Below, in pieces: positions 46,760-55,777 of a stretch of 64,000 nucleotides of DNA. Position numbers and translations under genes: made by a program. The DNA comes from Serratia oryzae (GTDB lineage Bacteria > Pseudomonadota > Gammaproteobacteria > Enterobacterales > Enterobacteriaceae). The first letter of the stretch is position 1, and every line of letters starts with the position of its first letter. The notes beneath the pieces were generated by a model. The model saw only the letters and a program-made list of their open reading frames with translations. It was not told the origin of the DNA and ran no database searches. The stretch covers positions 1 to 64,000 of the forward strand of contig NZ_MOXD01000008.1 of NCBI RefSeq assembly GCF_001976145.1, given 5' to 3'.

Positions 46760-47710
46760 TCAGAGGTTGACGATATGGGTACCGGTTTCACCGCGCAAGG
46801 CGGCAGGTAGGCAGTCTGGCGTAGTGATCACCACGCGTTTTCCACCGTCACGTAAAAATGCCAGGCTGGCCGCAATCTTTGGCAGCATGCTGCCGGGAGG
46901 AAAATGCCCTTCTTCCATGTAGCGCGTCATCTCCGCCACATTCACCCGATCGAGCGCCCGCTGGTTCGGCTTGCCGAAGTGAATGCACACCTTCTCCACC
47001 CCGGTAGTGATCACTAAAACATCTGCGCGAATCTCCCGCGCCAGCAGTGCGGTCGAGAGATCTTTATCGATCACCGCGTCCACGCTCTGATAGTCGCCCT
47101 GCGGATCGCGGATCACCGGGATACCGCCGCCGCCCACGCCAATCACCACAAACCCCTGTTTCGCCAGTGCCTTGATGGCATCCGCTTCGACAATGCGCTT
47201 GGGTTCCGGCGAAGCCACCACCCGGCGATAGCCGCGCCCGGCATCTTCTACAAAACGCCAGGATGGCCGTTGCTGTATTAACTCATCACGCTGTTCAGCG
47301 CTAAAGAAAGCGCCGATCGGTTTGGTGGGGTGCGCAAAACCAGGGTCGTTTTTATCCACTTCCACCTGCGTCACCACCGTTACCGCTTTCTGTTCACCAT
47401 GTTGTGCCAGCCGGTTGTTCAGCGCCTGCTGAATGAGATAGCCGATGCCGCCCTGAGTATCCGCCACGCAGTTGGCCAGCGGGGTCAGCGGCAACCCTTC
47501 GTACTCATGAGCAATCTCCGCGCGGCGCAGATCCAGCCCCACCTGCGGGCCGTTGCCGTGGGTAAGCACAATGTCATAATCCGTTGCCAGCATCTCCAGC
47601 ACTGATTCTGCCACCGCTTTCACCGCTTCGGCCTGATGCTCCACCGACTGGCTGGCGTTATCTTTGATAATACTGTTGCCACCGATGGCAACCACCATGA
47701 GTTCTTTCAT
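46760..47710 (-). CDS. yahI: Carbamate kinase, YahI/ArcC-like
   Basis: A 316-residue amino acid kinase-family protein with VVAIGGNSI, LTHGNGPQVG, the GVGGGGIPV loop and VDAVIDKDLSTALLA, all typical of carbamate kinases. In catabolic use it converts carbamoyl phosphate and ADP to ATP, CO2 and NH3. It lies downstream of the FdrA/DUF1116/DUF2877 trio and directly before the amidohydrolase. It is therefore the likely energy-conserving end step of this operon, as AllK (YbcF) is for oxamate in allantoin use. An 88-bp repeat array separates it from the permease gene upstream, which may add a processing or attenuation point. Confidence 0.92.
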   Translation of the reverse strand: MKELMVVAIGGNSIIKDNASQSVEHQAEAVKAVAESVLEMLATDYDIVLTHGNGPQVGLDLRRAEIAHEYEGLPLTPLANCVADTQGGIGYLIQQALNNRLAQHGEQKAVTVVTQVEVDKNDPGFAHPTKPIGAFFSAEQRDELIQQRPSWRFVEDAGRGYRRVVASPEPKRIVEADAIKALAKQGFVVIGVGGGGIPVIRDPQGDYQSVDAVIDKDLSTALLAREIRADVLVITTGVEKVCIHFGKPNQRALDRVNVAEMTRYMEEGHFPPGSMLPKIAASLAFLRDGGKRVVITTPDCLPAALRGETGTHIVNL

Positions 47711-47764
47711 CTGCTTTATCCGATAAAAAATGTCGCCTATCCGTTCAAGGTAGGGCCGGGTGAT

Positions 47765-48242
47765 TTGCCCCTCACCCTAACCCTCTCCCTCAGGGAGAGG
47801 GAACTGAACGTGCCACAAATTAGCATGGGTTCCTGACCACAACCCCTAACGGCTCCCTCTCCCACGTAAAGAGGGCCGGGGTGAGAGGGAACTGAACGTG
47901 CCACAAATTAGTATGGGTTCCTGGTCACAGCCCCTAACGGCTCCCTCTCCCACGTAAAGAGGGCCGGGGTGAGAGGGAACTGAACGTGCCACAAATTAGC
48001 ATGGGTTCCTGACCACAACCCCTAACGGCTCCCTCTCCCACGTGAAGAGAGCTGGGGTGAGGGGGAACTGCACGTGCCACAAATTAGCATGGGTTCCTGA
48101 CCACAATCCCTAACGGCTCCCTCTCCCACGTAAAGAGGGCCGGGGTGAGAGGGAACTGAACGTGCCACAAATTAGCATGGGTTCCTGACCACAACCCCTG
48201 ACGGCTCCCTCTCCCACGGGGAGAGGGCTGGGGTGAGGGGGG
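47765..48242. repeat. Array of five 88-bp tandem repeats with REP-like palindromes
   Basis: The unit begins GAACTGAACGTGCCACAAAT and starts at 47801, 47889, 47977, 48065 and 48153. The period is exactly 88, with few substitutions. Each unit contains CCCTCTCCCACGT...GGGGTGAG, related to the palindromes at 30600-30912. The array fills the gap between the permease and carbamate kinase genes. Confidence 0.95.
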
Positions 48243-48254
48243 GAACTACTGAAA

Positions 48255-49805
48255 TTACGCAGTCTTGCTAGGCTCCGGGGCTACCGCAGGTGCCTCCTCA
48301 CGGCTATCGAGGAAATGTTTCACCACAAACATGCCCGCCATCATCAGGTAAGCCACCACGAACAGTAAGGAGTTACCTTCCGCAAAGCCGACCATTGGCG
48401 AGTGGATCACACCGAATAACGCCAGCAGCGCGCCGGTTGCTGCCGCGATCGCACCGCGCAGCGGTTTATTCATGATGGCGAAAATGGCAATACAGCCCCA
48501 CAGCATGCTGGCAAGCGGCGCACCGTTCCCCAGATGCACCAACCCTTGGTAATACACGCCTTTGCTGTGCAACAGCTCGGCACCCAGTTTAGCGGCCGAG
48601 GTGCCAGCCGCCCCCATCACGCTGTTGACCATGGTCAGCGCCCAGTTGGCGATCCACGGGAACAGGCAGATGAAGATCACCGGCACCTCCACTTTCGGCG
48701 TTTCCCTCACCACTTGGTTAGCGGTGACCACGCCGATAAACACCAGAATCGGCACAATCGCGGTCATCGGGATCACCGCCAGCATAAAGGCCCCCAGTCC
48801 GAATAACGGCACGATAAACATGGTGACGCCAGAAGCCAGCGTGTAGCCAATGCTGGCCCCCATCGCTTTCCAACCGGCGTGGCCAACGTAAACGGTCACT
48901 GGGAACGGGTTACCCATCAGGCAGCCGAGCATTGAAGAAAGGCCGTTAGCCATCATCACTTTGCGGGTGTTGTAGTTGTCACCCGCCGCGTGCGCACTCT
49001 CGATGTTCTCCAGGTCAAAGATGTAGTTCGCTAACCCCAGAGGAACGGCGGAAGCCAGGTACGGCAGCGCGTGTGGCAGGCCCTGCAGGAAACTGTCGAC
49101 GTGTACCCCTGGCGGGTTGAAGCCAAAGGAAGACATCGATGCCTTAATCGCTTCCGGGCTTTGCAGGCCCGAGATCCACGCCAGCGCAGTACCGGCCAAC
49201 AGCAACAGCAAACCGGTAGGAATACGCGCGAAGATCGGCTTTTTACCGAACCAGTTGATAAAGATCAGCAGCAGCACGATAAACGAGACGGTCGGCGCTT
49301 CGAACGCCTGCAGCATCGGGTTCATCGCCAGCAGCAGCAGCCCCAGGCCGGACAGGCAGGAGAGCAGCACGGTGCGTGGGATCATCTTGCGGATGGTTTC
49401 ACCAAGGAATGAACCGCCTACCAGGATCAGCGCTTCGACAAAGCACCACACCAGGCCGATCTGAATGGCGAAGTTAGCATCGCCGGTCTGCTGATAAACC
49501 GGCATCAGCACCAGAAAGGTGACGGTAAAAATCGACGGCGCGCTGGGGCCAGACGGCAGCGCGGTCACATCGGTGCGCCCGGTCTGGCGCGCCATTTGCA
49601 GGCCAAACCAGGTGTAGCAGATGCTGGCCGTCAGCACCGCCAGCCCGAAGGCCGGTGCGATACGTCCATACACAATCTCTTTTGGAATACCCACCACAAA
49701 GATGAGCAGCCCCATCATGGTGAGCAGGTTGGTCAGGTTATTGGTCATCAGCCCGAAGTAGGCCGCCCAGTCACCGCGTTTCCATTCTAATTTTATTCTG
49801 TTCAT
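48255..49805 (-). CDS. NCS2/AzgA-like nucleobase-type permease
   Basis: A 516-residue membrane protein with twelve or more hydrophobic segments. Family-like parts are GDWAAYFGLMTNNLTNLLTM at the N terminus, TALPSGPSAPSIFTVTF, and NPFPVTVYVGHAGWKAMG. It resembles xanthine/uracil-type (NCS2, AzgA branch) permeases. Co-directional with the yah genes on both sides, it is probably the importer for the pathway substrate or for the amidohydrolase product. To my knowledge the E. coli yah cluster has no such permease at this place, so this is informative about substrate class (purine, pyrimidine or related ureide). Confidence 0.85.
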   Translation of the reverse strand: MNRIKLEWKRGDWAAYFGLMTNNLTNLLTMMGLLIFVVGIPKEIVYGRIAPAFGLAVLTASICYTWFGLQMARQTGRTDVTALPSGPSAPSIFTVTFLVLMPVYQQTGDANFAIQIGLVWCFVEALILVGGSFLGETIRKMIPRTVLLSCLSGLGLLLLAMNPMLQAFEAPTVSFIVLLLIFINWFGKKPIFARIPTGLLLLLAGTALAWISGLQSPEAIKASMSSFGFNPPGVHVDSFLQGLPHALPYLASAVPLGLANYIFDLENIESAHAAGDNYNTRKVMMANGLSSMLGCLMGNPFPVTVYVGHAGWKAMGASIGYTLASGVTMFIVPLFGLGAFMLAVIPMTAIVPILVFIGVVTANQVVRETPKVEVPVIFICLFPWIANWALTMVNSVMGAAGTSAAKLGAELLHSKGVYYQGLVHLGNGAPLASMLWGCIAIFAIMNKPLRGAIAAATGALLALFGVIHSPMVGFAEGNSLLFVVAYLMMAGMFVVKHFLDSREEAPAVAPEPSKTA

Positions 49806-49940
49806 GGACTTTCCTTCACAGGTCGTTAAAACACGCTCTACGATCCACGGGATCGCTATCGGTCCTGCAGGTGAACAACATTCTGGTTCTGGTGTTGGTT
49901 TGCTACCTTGGGGCTAACACATCGCTAGCCCCGGTTATTT

Positions 49941-51359
49941 TTATGAGCAGTAGCGATCGCGATAACTCAGCAACGCCTGCTCAAAACAGGCAAACGGCGG
50001 GTGAACAATACCGGCGCCGATCATGCCGATCCCAGCATCTTTATGCGCGATGGCGGTGTTAATCACCGGCAGAATGCCGCTGTTGCCCACCTTGGTGATA
50101 TCGATCGCCGTCGGGATCCCCATAAACGACAGCAGTGGAATGGTGACGTTGGGGTTTTCGCCCAGGGTGATCTCGCGCATCTGGCGGGAGAAATCGATCG
50201 CCTCATCCACCGTGCCGCCCACCAGCGCCACAATCGCTGGCGCCGTCGCCATAGCAAAGCCGCCAATGCCATAGGTTTCGGTAATCGCACTGTCGCCGAT
50301 ATCCAGCCCGGAGTCTTCCTCTTTATACCCGGCAAACATCGGGCCGATCACCTGCTGTGCCGGGCCGGTAAACCACTGGCCTGGCAACCCGCTGATGCGC
50401 AGGCCAAACTCCACGCCGTTGCGCGCCATGGTGGTCACCACGGTGCTGTACTCAATGCCATGTGCCGCATCCATCGCCGCTTTGCACATCGCCATCCAGG
50501 TCGGGCCGGAGAAGTAATCGCTGCTGGCGACAAAGTCGAACACTTCACGCTGCTGTTCTACCGGGTAACCGGTCTGAATGATCCACGGCGTCAGCGCCTG
50601 GATCAGCAGCGACGTCCCCGCGTTGTTACGGTTATGGCACTCGTCGCCCATATGCAGCGCCTGAGCCAGCATCAGCCGCAGATCGATCTCCCCTGCCAAT
50701 TTCATGGCATCGCGCAGCATCGGGCCTTGCACATCGCGCATCCAGTTCAGGCGGTCAATCACGCTCTGGTCGTTGGCCCCCATGCGCAGGATCTTCGCCA
50801 TCTGCTCGCTCATGTTGGTATAAGCACGGTTGCCGTAGGTTTTGTTCTCGACGATGTGCATAAACATCGATGCGGAAGTCACGCCCGCCATGGAACCCAC
50901 GCAGTCATGCTCATGGCACGGCGAAAAGATGATTTCGCCGGAGGCCGCCAGCTTGGCCGCGTCGTCCAGATTGGCAGCCAGCCCTTCAAACACCAGCGCC
51001 CCGGTCACCGCCCCTTTCATAGCACCGCACATCTTTTCCCAGCTAATCGGTGGCCCTGCGTGCAAAATGGTGTGGCGCGTCATGCCCGGCACCACGTTAA
51101 TCGCCTGGTCGTAACCCACCAGCACCGGGTGCGACTGAATAATACGCTCCAGCGCCAATTGGTTAGCCGCAGCGATCTTGTCGGCAAGATGTGGCGAGGC
51201 GATCTGGTCCAACGCGGCGATCACCGCCACGTTGCCCTGGCCCGGCGGCGTCCAGTCCAGATGGGTTACCGGAACGTGCTGTTTTCTGAGATCGTCGCTG
51301 AACATCGCAAGACCCACATTGATCACGTTCAGCGGTTGGTTAAATAACGTATGGCTCAT
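49941..51359 (-). CDS. yahG: DUF1116 protein, YahG/YlbE-like carbamoyltransferase component
   Basis: A 472-residue DUF1116 protein (MSHTLFNQPLNVINVGLAMF start; GMTRHTILHAGPPISWEKMCGAMKGA, SPCHEHDCVGSMAG and MGDECHNRN segments). It overlaps the upstream FdrA-like gene by one base (TGATG-type). The paralogue YlbE (AllG) is one of three subunits of oxamate carbamoyltransferase together with FdrA (AllF) and YlbF (AllH). By analogy this protein should be part of a carbamoyltransferase acting on a different ureido compound. The conserved His and Cys residues suggest a substrate or metal site, but this is inference. Confidence 0.9.
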   Translation of the reverse strand: MSHTLFNQPLNVINVGLAMFSDDLRKQHVPVTHLDWTPPGQGNVAVIAALDQIASPHLADKIAAANQLALERIIQSHPVLVGYDQAINVVPGMTRHTILHAGPPISWEKMCGAMKGAVTGALVFEGLAANLDDAAKLAASGEIIFSPCHEHDCVGSMAGVTSASMFMHIVENKTYGNRAYTNMSEQMAKILRMGANDQSVIDRLNWMRDVQGPMLRDAMKLAGEIDLRLMLAQALHMGDECHNRNNAGTSLLIQALTPWIIQTGYPVEQQREVFDFVASSDYFSGPTWMAMCKAAMDAAHGIEYSTVVTTMARNGVEFGLRISGLPGQWFTGPAQQVIGPMFAGYKEEDSGLDIGDSAITETYGIGGFAMATAPAIVALVGGTVDEAIDFSRQMREITLGENPNVTIPLLSFMGIPTAIDITKVGNSGILPVINTAIAHKDAGIGMIGAGIVHPPFACFEQALLSYRDRYCS

Positions 51360-52906
51360 CAGGCTTTCTCCCCTTTACAGACAAACTCACGCGCCAGTAG
51401 CCCGGTATTGGTGCTGCTGCTCGCCCAGATCACCCCCGCGTCCGTGAGCATCTGGCACTGCTGTTGCAGCGATGGCGTATCAAGATCGGTCCCCAGCACA
51501 TAACCGAGGATCTCCAGCGGCCGCTGCTCGCGGGCGGCAATCGCCTTTGCCTCTTTGATGGCGTCGATCATCACCCCCACCGGATCTTCGTGGGCACCAA
51601 AGCCGAGCACAAAGTCCATCACGATCACGCCAACTTCAGGATCGCGCGCTTCTTGCAGCAGACGGCTGATGCGATTGGTGGGATCGATCATCGGGTGCGG
51701 TTTGCCGTTGGTGAAATCGTCATCGCCAAAATCGAGGAAGGTGTGCGCTATGCTCTGGTTCAGATCTTTCAGGCGCATCGCCGGATCGGGTTGAATATTG
51801 CTGTAAACGTCGCTGTATTTTTCCAGGGCGGCAAACATCGCCTCATCACACAGGGTGCCGCCGCAGAACAGGCCGCGAATGTATTTTTGCTGCGGCGTCA
51901 GCTTGGCGCGCACTTCCTCAATCAGCGGCCAGTTGAGCGGGTGGAGATCGAGGGACTCTTGCTTAATACCGGTGAGCAGCACCGCTTTTAGCGCGGCCTC
52001 TTTGGTGCCGCGGGCAAACTGCAGCCCATCCTCGTCGGCAGGCGGTGCGTTGCGGCCGAGGAAACACACCACCACCGGCTTGCGGCAGGCGCGGGCACGT
52101 TCTAACACTTTGTGCGCCACCGCAGGCGCTGGCGGCTTGGAGATCAATACAATCACCGCAGTTTCGCTGTCTTCCTCCAGCATTTGCAGAGCGTCGAGCA
52201 TCATCAGGCCGCCGATCTTTTCGCTCAGATCACGCCCGCCGGTGCCTATCAGTTGCGAAATACCACCGCCAAATTCATGGATGCGCACGCTCAATTCCTG
52301 GCTGCCGGTGCCGGACGCGCCGATGATGCCGATGTTGCCCCGTCGCACCGCGTTGCCAAAGCAGAGCGCCGCGCCGTTGATGATTGCGGTGCCGCAGTCT
52401 GGCCCCATCATCAGGAGCCCTTTTTCATGCGCCAACTGTTTCAGCGCCAGCTCATCGTCAATTGAGACGTTATCGGAAAACAACATCACGTTGAGGTTGT
52501 TCTCCAGCGCCTGGCGAGCTTCACGCGCCGCATACAGGCCGTTTACCGCAATTACCGCCAGGTTGCTCTCGGGGATATGGGCCTTGGCGCTGGCCAAGGT
52601 GGCGTAGCGCGCCTCATGGCGGGTGCCTTGCTCTTTATGGGTGAATAACGCTTCAATCGCCTGCAGCGTGGCTTCGTTAGCTTCCTCGCTGGCCCCTTTG
52701 ATGACGATCATCAGATCGCCGTTTTTGGCTTCTTCCAGTTCCGGGGTTAACAACCCCAGGTTCTGCAGCACGCCTTTGTTCATCTCGGTGGCCATCGCCA
52801 CAAACGCCTGCTCAACTCCGTCCAGTTTGTTGGCTTTAGTCGAAATCGACATCAGTGAAACGGAATCAAACCAGGTGTTCTTTTTAACCATGATCCTGAT
52901 AGGCAT
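51359..52906 (-). CDS. yahF: FdrA-like acyl-CoA synthetase-fold protein, YahF
   Basis: A 515-residue protein with two succinyl-CoA synthetase alpha-like halves: MGPDCGTAIINGAALCFGNAVRRG and IGASGTGSQELS near residues 175-220, and FCGGTLCDEA and FLDFGDDDFTNGKPHPMIDP in the C-terminal half. I chose ATG 52906 (MPIRIMVKKNTWF), which has GGAG at the right distance; an upstream TTG at 52918 is unlikely. FdrA paralogues are a component of oxamate carbamoyltransferase. It overlaps the DUF2877 gene upstream by 23 bases and the DUF1116 gene downstream by one, so the trio is tightly coupled. Confidence 0.92.
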   Translation of the reverse strand: MPIRIMVKKNTWFDSVSLMSISTKANKLDGVEQAFVAMATEMNKGVLQNLGLLTPELEEAKNGDLMIVIKGASEEANEATLQAIEALFTHKEQGTRHEARYATLASAKAHIPESNLAVIAVNGLYAAREARQALENNLNVMLFSDNVSIDDELALKQLAHEKGLLMMGPDCGTAIINGAALCFGNAVRRGNIGIIGASGTGSQELSVRIHEFGGGISQLIGTGGRDLSEKIGGLMMLDALQMLEEDSETAVIVLISKPPAPAVAHKVLERARACRKPVVVCFLGRNAPPADEDGLQFARGTKEAALKAVLLTGIKQESLDLHPLNWPLIEEVRAKLTPQQKYIRGLFCGGTLCDEAMFAALEKYSDVYSNIQPDPAMRLKDLNQSIAHTFLDFGDDDFTNGKPHPMIDPTNRISRLLQEARDPEVGVIVMDFVLGFGAHEDPVGVMIDAIKEAKAIAAREQRPLEILGYVLGTDLDTPSLQQQCQMLTDAGVIWASSSTNTGLLAREFVCKGEKA

Positions 52907-53696
52907 ATTTTTCTCCAAAATATGAGGTCAAGAGGCAGGCATCCGCCATGCCGTGCAGCATGTCGTAACCTGAACTTGAGCCGATCTTTTTAATCTCGTT
53001 AATGGTGTGAATAATACGGTGGCAATCGTCATGCACTATTTTGGCTACCAGGTTGCTAATCACCTGCCGATAGCGCTGATTGATAGCCTCCGCCAAGGTT
53101 ATTGCGCTCAACAGCGTGGTTTTTTCTCTCGCCTTTTCCAACACGGCGAGAAAGTTCGCGCGATACTTTTGTGCCGGATGGCCAGAAATAAGCAATATCA
53201 CGCACAGCCCCACCAGATAATCATCACCGGAAGGCGTAAGGCCAATTCCTAAGCCAATAAGGGAATGTATCGCCTCGTCAGGCTTTTCATTCCGCCGCAC
53301 GGCCATGAATAATGCGTCACGATGCTGCTGTAATAATCTTGCAATTTCCCGATGAAATATATTCCCTCCACGGTAATGAAAAAGTGAATTACCGGATATC
53401 GCGTGCTGATTAATCCACGCCCCCCATTGCAGCCAGTTAATATATTTTATGCTTTCAGCCGTTAAAGCATGTTCGGGCTGTTGCCACCGCTGGCAGTGGG
53501 AAAAATCAATCCACTTGTTCTGGCCAATTTCAATGCCACCGGGTGAAAACTGCACCCGTTCACCGGGGCTAAATATCTTGTCGCAGTGCCGGAGCGCTAT
53601 GCGGCAACTATTGGGGGCGTTATCGTATTCATCGCTTAATAACGTATAGAGCATCTGCTGCTCTGGAACGAACAGGTTAACCGCACGCGCAAACAC
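52884..53696 (-). CDS. yahE: DUF2877 protein, YahE-like; start codon uncertain
   Basis: A protein of about 270 residues from GTG 53696, with the DUF2877 segment SLIGLGIGLTPSGDDYLVGLCVIL and a late AEAINQRYRQVISN. YahE/YlbF (AllH) proteins are the third component of the oxamate-type carbamoyltransferase. The start is odd: the frame is open back to a TAA at 53798, and the strong Shine-Dalgarno AAGGAG (53792-53797), just after yahD, is followed at normal spacing by ATC (53783), not ATG, GTG or TTG. Starting at ATC would add 29 plausible residues (IAPPLRQCITALSAEG...). GTG 53696 has no good ribosome site. Either a rare start codon is used or the start was mutated. Confidence 0.82.
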   Translation of the reverse strand: MFARAVNLFVPEQQMLYTLLSDEYDNAPNSCRIALRHCDKIFSPGERVQFSPGGIEIGQNKWIDFSHCQRWQQPEHALTAESIKYINWLQWGAWINQHAISGNSLFHYRGGNIFHREIARLLQQHRDALFMAVRRNEKPDEAIHSLIGLGIGLTPSGDDYLVGLCVILLISGHPAQKYRANFLAVLEKAREKTTLLSAITLAEAINQRYRQVISNLVAKIVHDDCHRIIHTINEIKKIGSSSGYDMLHGMADACLLTSYFGEKYAYQDHG

Positions 53697-53798
53697 CTGT
53701 TCGACATACCCGCTTAGCTCCTGGCGGGGGAATGCCCCCTCCGCCGATAGCGCCGTAATGCACTGCCTGAGTGGCGGTGCGATAGCGTTTCTCCTTTA

Positions 53799-54404
53799 TT
53801 ATGCGCCAGCGGCGACCAGCAACTCAGCGATCTGGTGATAGCCTTTTTCCCGCGCCAGCGTCAGCGGAGACTTGCCGTACTTATCGGTCATATGAGGATT
53901 GGCGCCATGATCGAGCAGCAATTTAACGATTTCCTGCTGTTTGGCCCCGCCGTCATTAAGCACAATCGCTTCCAGCAACGGTGTCCAGCCGACAAAATTG
54001 GTGTGGTTAACGTTGATATCGGTATGCGTTAATAATTCACGGACAATCTCAACGTGGCCCTTCTCACTGGCAGGAGTGATCCCTACGCCACCGAAGCGGG
54101 TTAAACGATCCAAATCTGGTTTGGCTGGCAATACCAAACGCAGCAGCGTTAAATCATTATTTAAACAGCTAATCAAGAAAGGATTAAAACAGGTTTGATC
54201 CTGCTTATTAATATCGGCCCCCGCAGAGATTAATAATGCCACGCAGTCGTAATGTTTATTCAGGCTGGCCAGCGTAATAGCGGTTCGGCCCTGGCGGTTA
54301 GTAGCATTAATATCTACACCGGCGGCCAGACATTTTTTCACCGCGTCGGTGTCACCTTGTTCCGCAGCAAAAAGAAATTCAGTCAGCAATTCTTGGTCAG
54401 ACAT
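53799..54404 (-). CDS. yahD: Ankyrin-repeat protein, YahD-like
   Basis: A 201-residue protein made of about five ankyrin repeats (for example GDTDAVKKCLAAGVDINATN, GRTAITLASLNKHYDCVALLISAGA, GVGITPASEKGHVEIVRELL, GKSPLTLAREKGYHQIAELL). Same length as E. coli YahD as I recall it. It has no catalytic domain and is probably a protein-interaction module. First gene of the yah-like operon, divergent from yahB; an AAGGAG site for the next gene starts right after its stop. Confidence 0.92.
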   Translation of the reverse strand: MSDQELLTEFLFAAEQGDTDAVKKCLAAGVDINATNRQGRTAITLASLNKHYDCVALLISAGADINKQDQTCFNPFLISCLNNDLTLLRLVLPAKPDLDRLTRFGGVGITPASEKGHVEIVRELLTHTDINVNHTNFVGWTPLLEAIVLNDGGAKQQEIVKLLLDHGANPHMTDKYGKSPLTLAREKGYHQIAELLVAAGA

Positions 54405-54517
54405 ATTCTGGCTCCCTCTTTTATTGTGGGCTTTTGATACTTTTCACTGCCACTGAGAATAGCAACAGACACAAAAGAAAAACATCCGCTTAAAAATCAT
54501 TCATCGCAAAGGGAAAC

Positions 54518-54540
54518 ATTGTTGAATAGTATTCAACAAT
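54518..54540. promoter_or_regulatory. Perfect palindrome, candidate YahB operator
   Basis: ATTGTTGAATA-G-TATTCAACAAT has 11-base perfect arms. It contains the T-N11-A type LysR box and lies between divergent yahD and yahB. A half site ATTCAACAAT recurs at about 54748-54757, close to yahB. Confidence 0.7.
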
Positions 54541-54823
54541 CAGAGCAGAGCGTGCGACAGCGCAGGCTTTCTTCGCTGTTTTCACTTTTTTGCCAGGGTA
54601 AATCTCTCTGCGATCGGTGGGCTCTCATCGCTTGCCACATCTGGCTTCAAACAAATGATCAGAAGTGTGAGCTTCCTCAAACCAGTTGTAACACCACTGT
54701 TAAATACCGTTCAATACTGGTTGCCCCTCAGGTGAATTACAAATACATTCAACAATGCGGCCAAATCCGTTTTACTCTCTGGCCCCCTCCATCAAGTATG
54801 AGGATAACTTCGGAACCCGACGC

Positions 54824-55753
54824 ATGAACTCCATTTTTACCGAAGAGAACCTGTTGGCTTTTACCACCACGGCACGTTTTGGCAGCTTCAGTAAGGCAGC
54901 CGAAGAGCTAGGGCTGACGACGTCTGCCATCAGCTATACCATCAAGCGTATGGAAACCGGGCTGGATGTGGTGCTGTTTAACCGTAATACCCGCAGCATT
55001 GAACTTACCGAATCCGGTTTCTACTTCTACCGTAAAGCCACCGATCTGCTGAACGATTTTCACGCCATCAAACGCGGCATCGACACCATTTCGCAAGGCA
55101 TTGAGGCACGGTTGCGCATCTGCATCAATCAGTTGCTCTATACGCCGTGGCATACCGCCCGGCTGTTACAGGCGCTGAAAAAGCAGTTCCCTACCTGCCA
55201 TATCACGGTAACTACCGAGGTGTACAACGGCGTTTGGGACTCGATCATTAATAATCAGGCCAATGTCGCCATTGGCGCGCCAGACACTCTGCTGGACGGC
55301 GGTGGGATTGATTACACCGAAATTGGTGCCATCCGCTGGGTATTCGCCATTGCGCCGGATCATCCATTGGCGTTTATGCCGGAACCGATCTCCGAGAGCC
55401 AGCTTCGGCTGTATCCGAACATCATGGTGGAAGACACCGCCCACACCATTAATAAGAAAGTGGGCTGGCTGCTGCACGGCCAAGAAGCGATTCTGGTGCC
55501 GGATTTCAACACCAAGTGCCAGTGCCAGATTTTGGGGGAAGGGATTGGTTTTCTGCCCGAGTATATGGTGCGCGAGGCGGTGGCCGAAGGGTTACTGATC
55601 GTCCGCAACATTCATAACCCGCGGCAGGATTCGCGGATGTTACTCGCCACACAGCATGCGGCAACCGGGCAAGTGACGCAGTGGATTAAAAAACAGTTCG
55701 CCCCGGATGGCGCACTGAGTGGGATTTATGCCGACTTGCTCTACCGCGCTTAA
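54824..55753 (+). CDS. yahB: LysR-family transcriptional regulator, YahB-like
   Basis: A 309-residue LysR-type protein starting MNSIFTEENLLAFTTTARFG. The HTH is FGSFSKAAEELGLTTSAISYTIKRME, followed by a linker helix and a C-terminal type 2 periplasmic-binding co-inducer domain. I chose ATG 54824 on family N termini (the frame extends 23 codons further upstream). Divergent from yahD with a perfect palindrome between them, it most likely activates the yah operon when its pathway metabolite is present. Confidence 0.92.
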   Translation: MNSIFTEENLLAFTTTARFGSFSKAAEELGLTTSAISYTIKRMETGLDVVLFNRNTRSIELTESGFYFYRKATDLLNDFHAIKRGIDTISQGIEARLRICINQLLYTPWHTARLLQALKKQFPTCHITVTTEVYNGVWDSIINNQANVAIGAPDTLLDGGGIDYTEIGAIRWVFAIAPDHPLAFMPEPISESQLRLYPNIMVEDTAHTINKKVGWLLHGQEAILVPDFNTKCQCQILGEGIGFLPEYMVREAVAEGLLIVRNIHNPRQDSRMLLATQHAATGQVTQWIKKQFAPDGALSGIYADLLYRA

Positions 55754-55777
55754 GGGGGCGCGTAGCCCCCGCAAAGT

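Noticed and set aside
45352-46791. Longer amidohydrolase start at 46791
   Set aside because: It would overlap the carbamate kinase gene. ATG 46746 gives a proper Tat signal and family N terminus.
47765-48242. Regular repeats as a CRISPR array
   Set aside because: The units are contiguous 88-bp copies without variable spacers, contain REP-like palindromes, and no cas genes are nearby.
50001-51347. 448-codon open frame on the plus strand
   Set aside because: Antisense shadow of yahG in GC-rich DNA. Its composition is rich in His and Arg and it has no family features.
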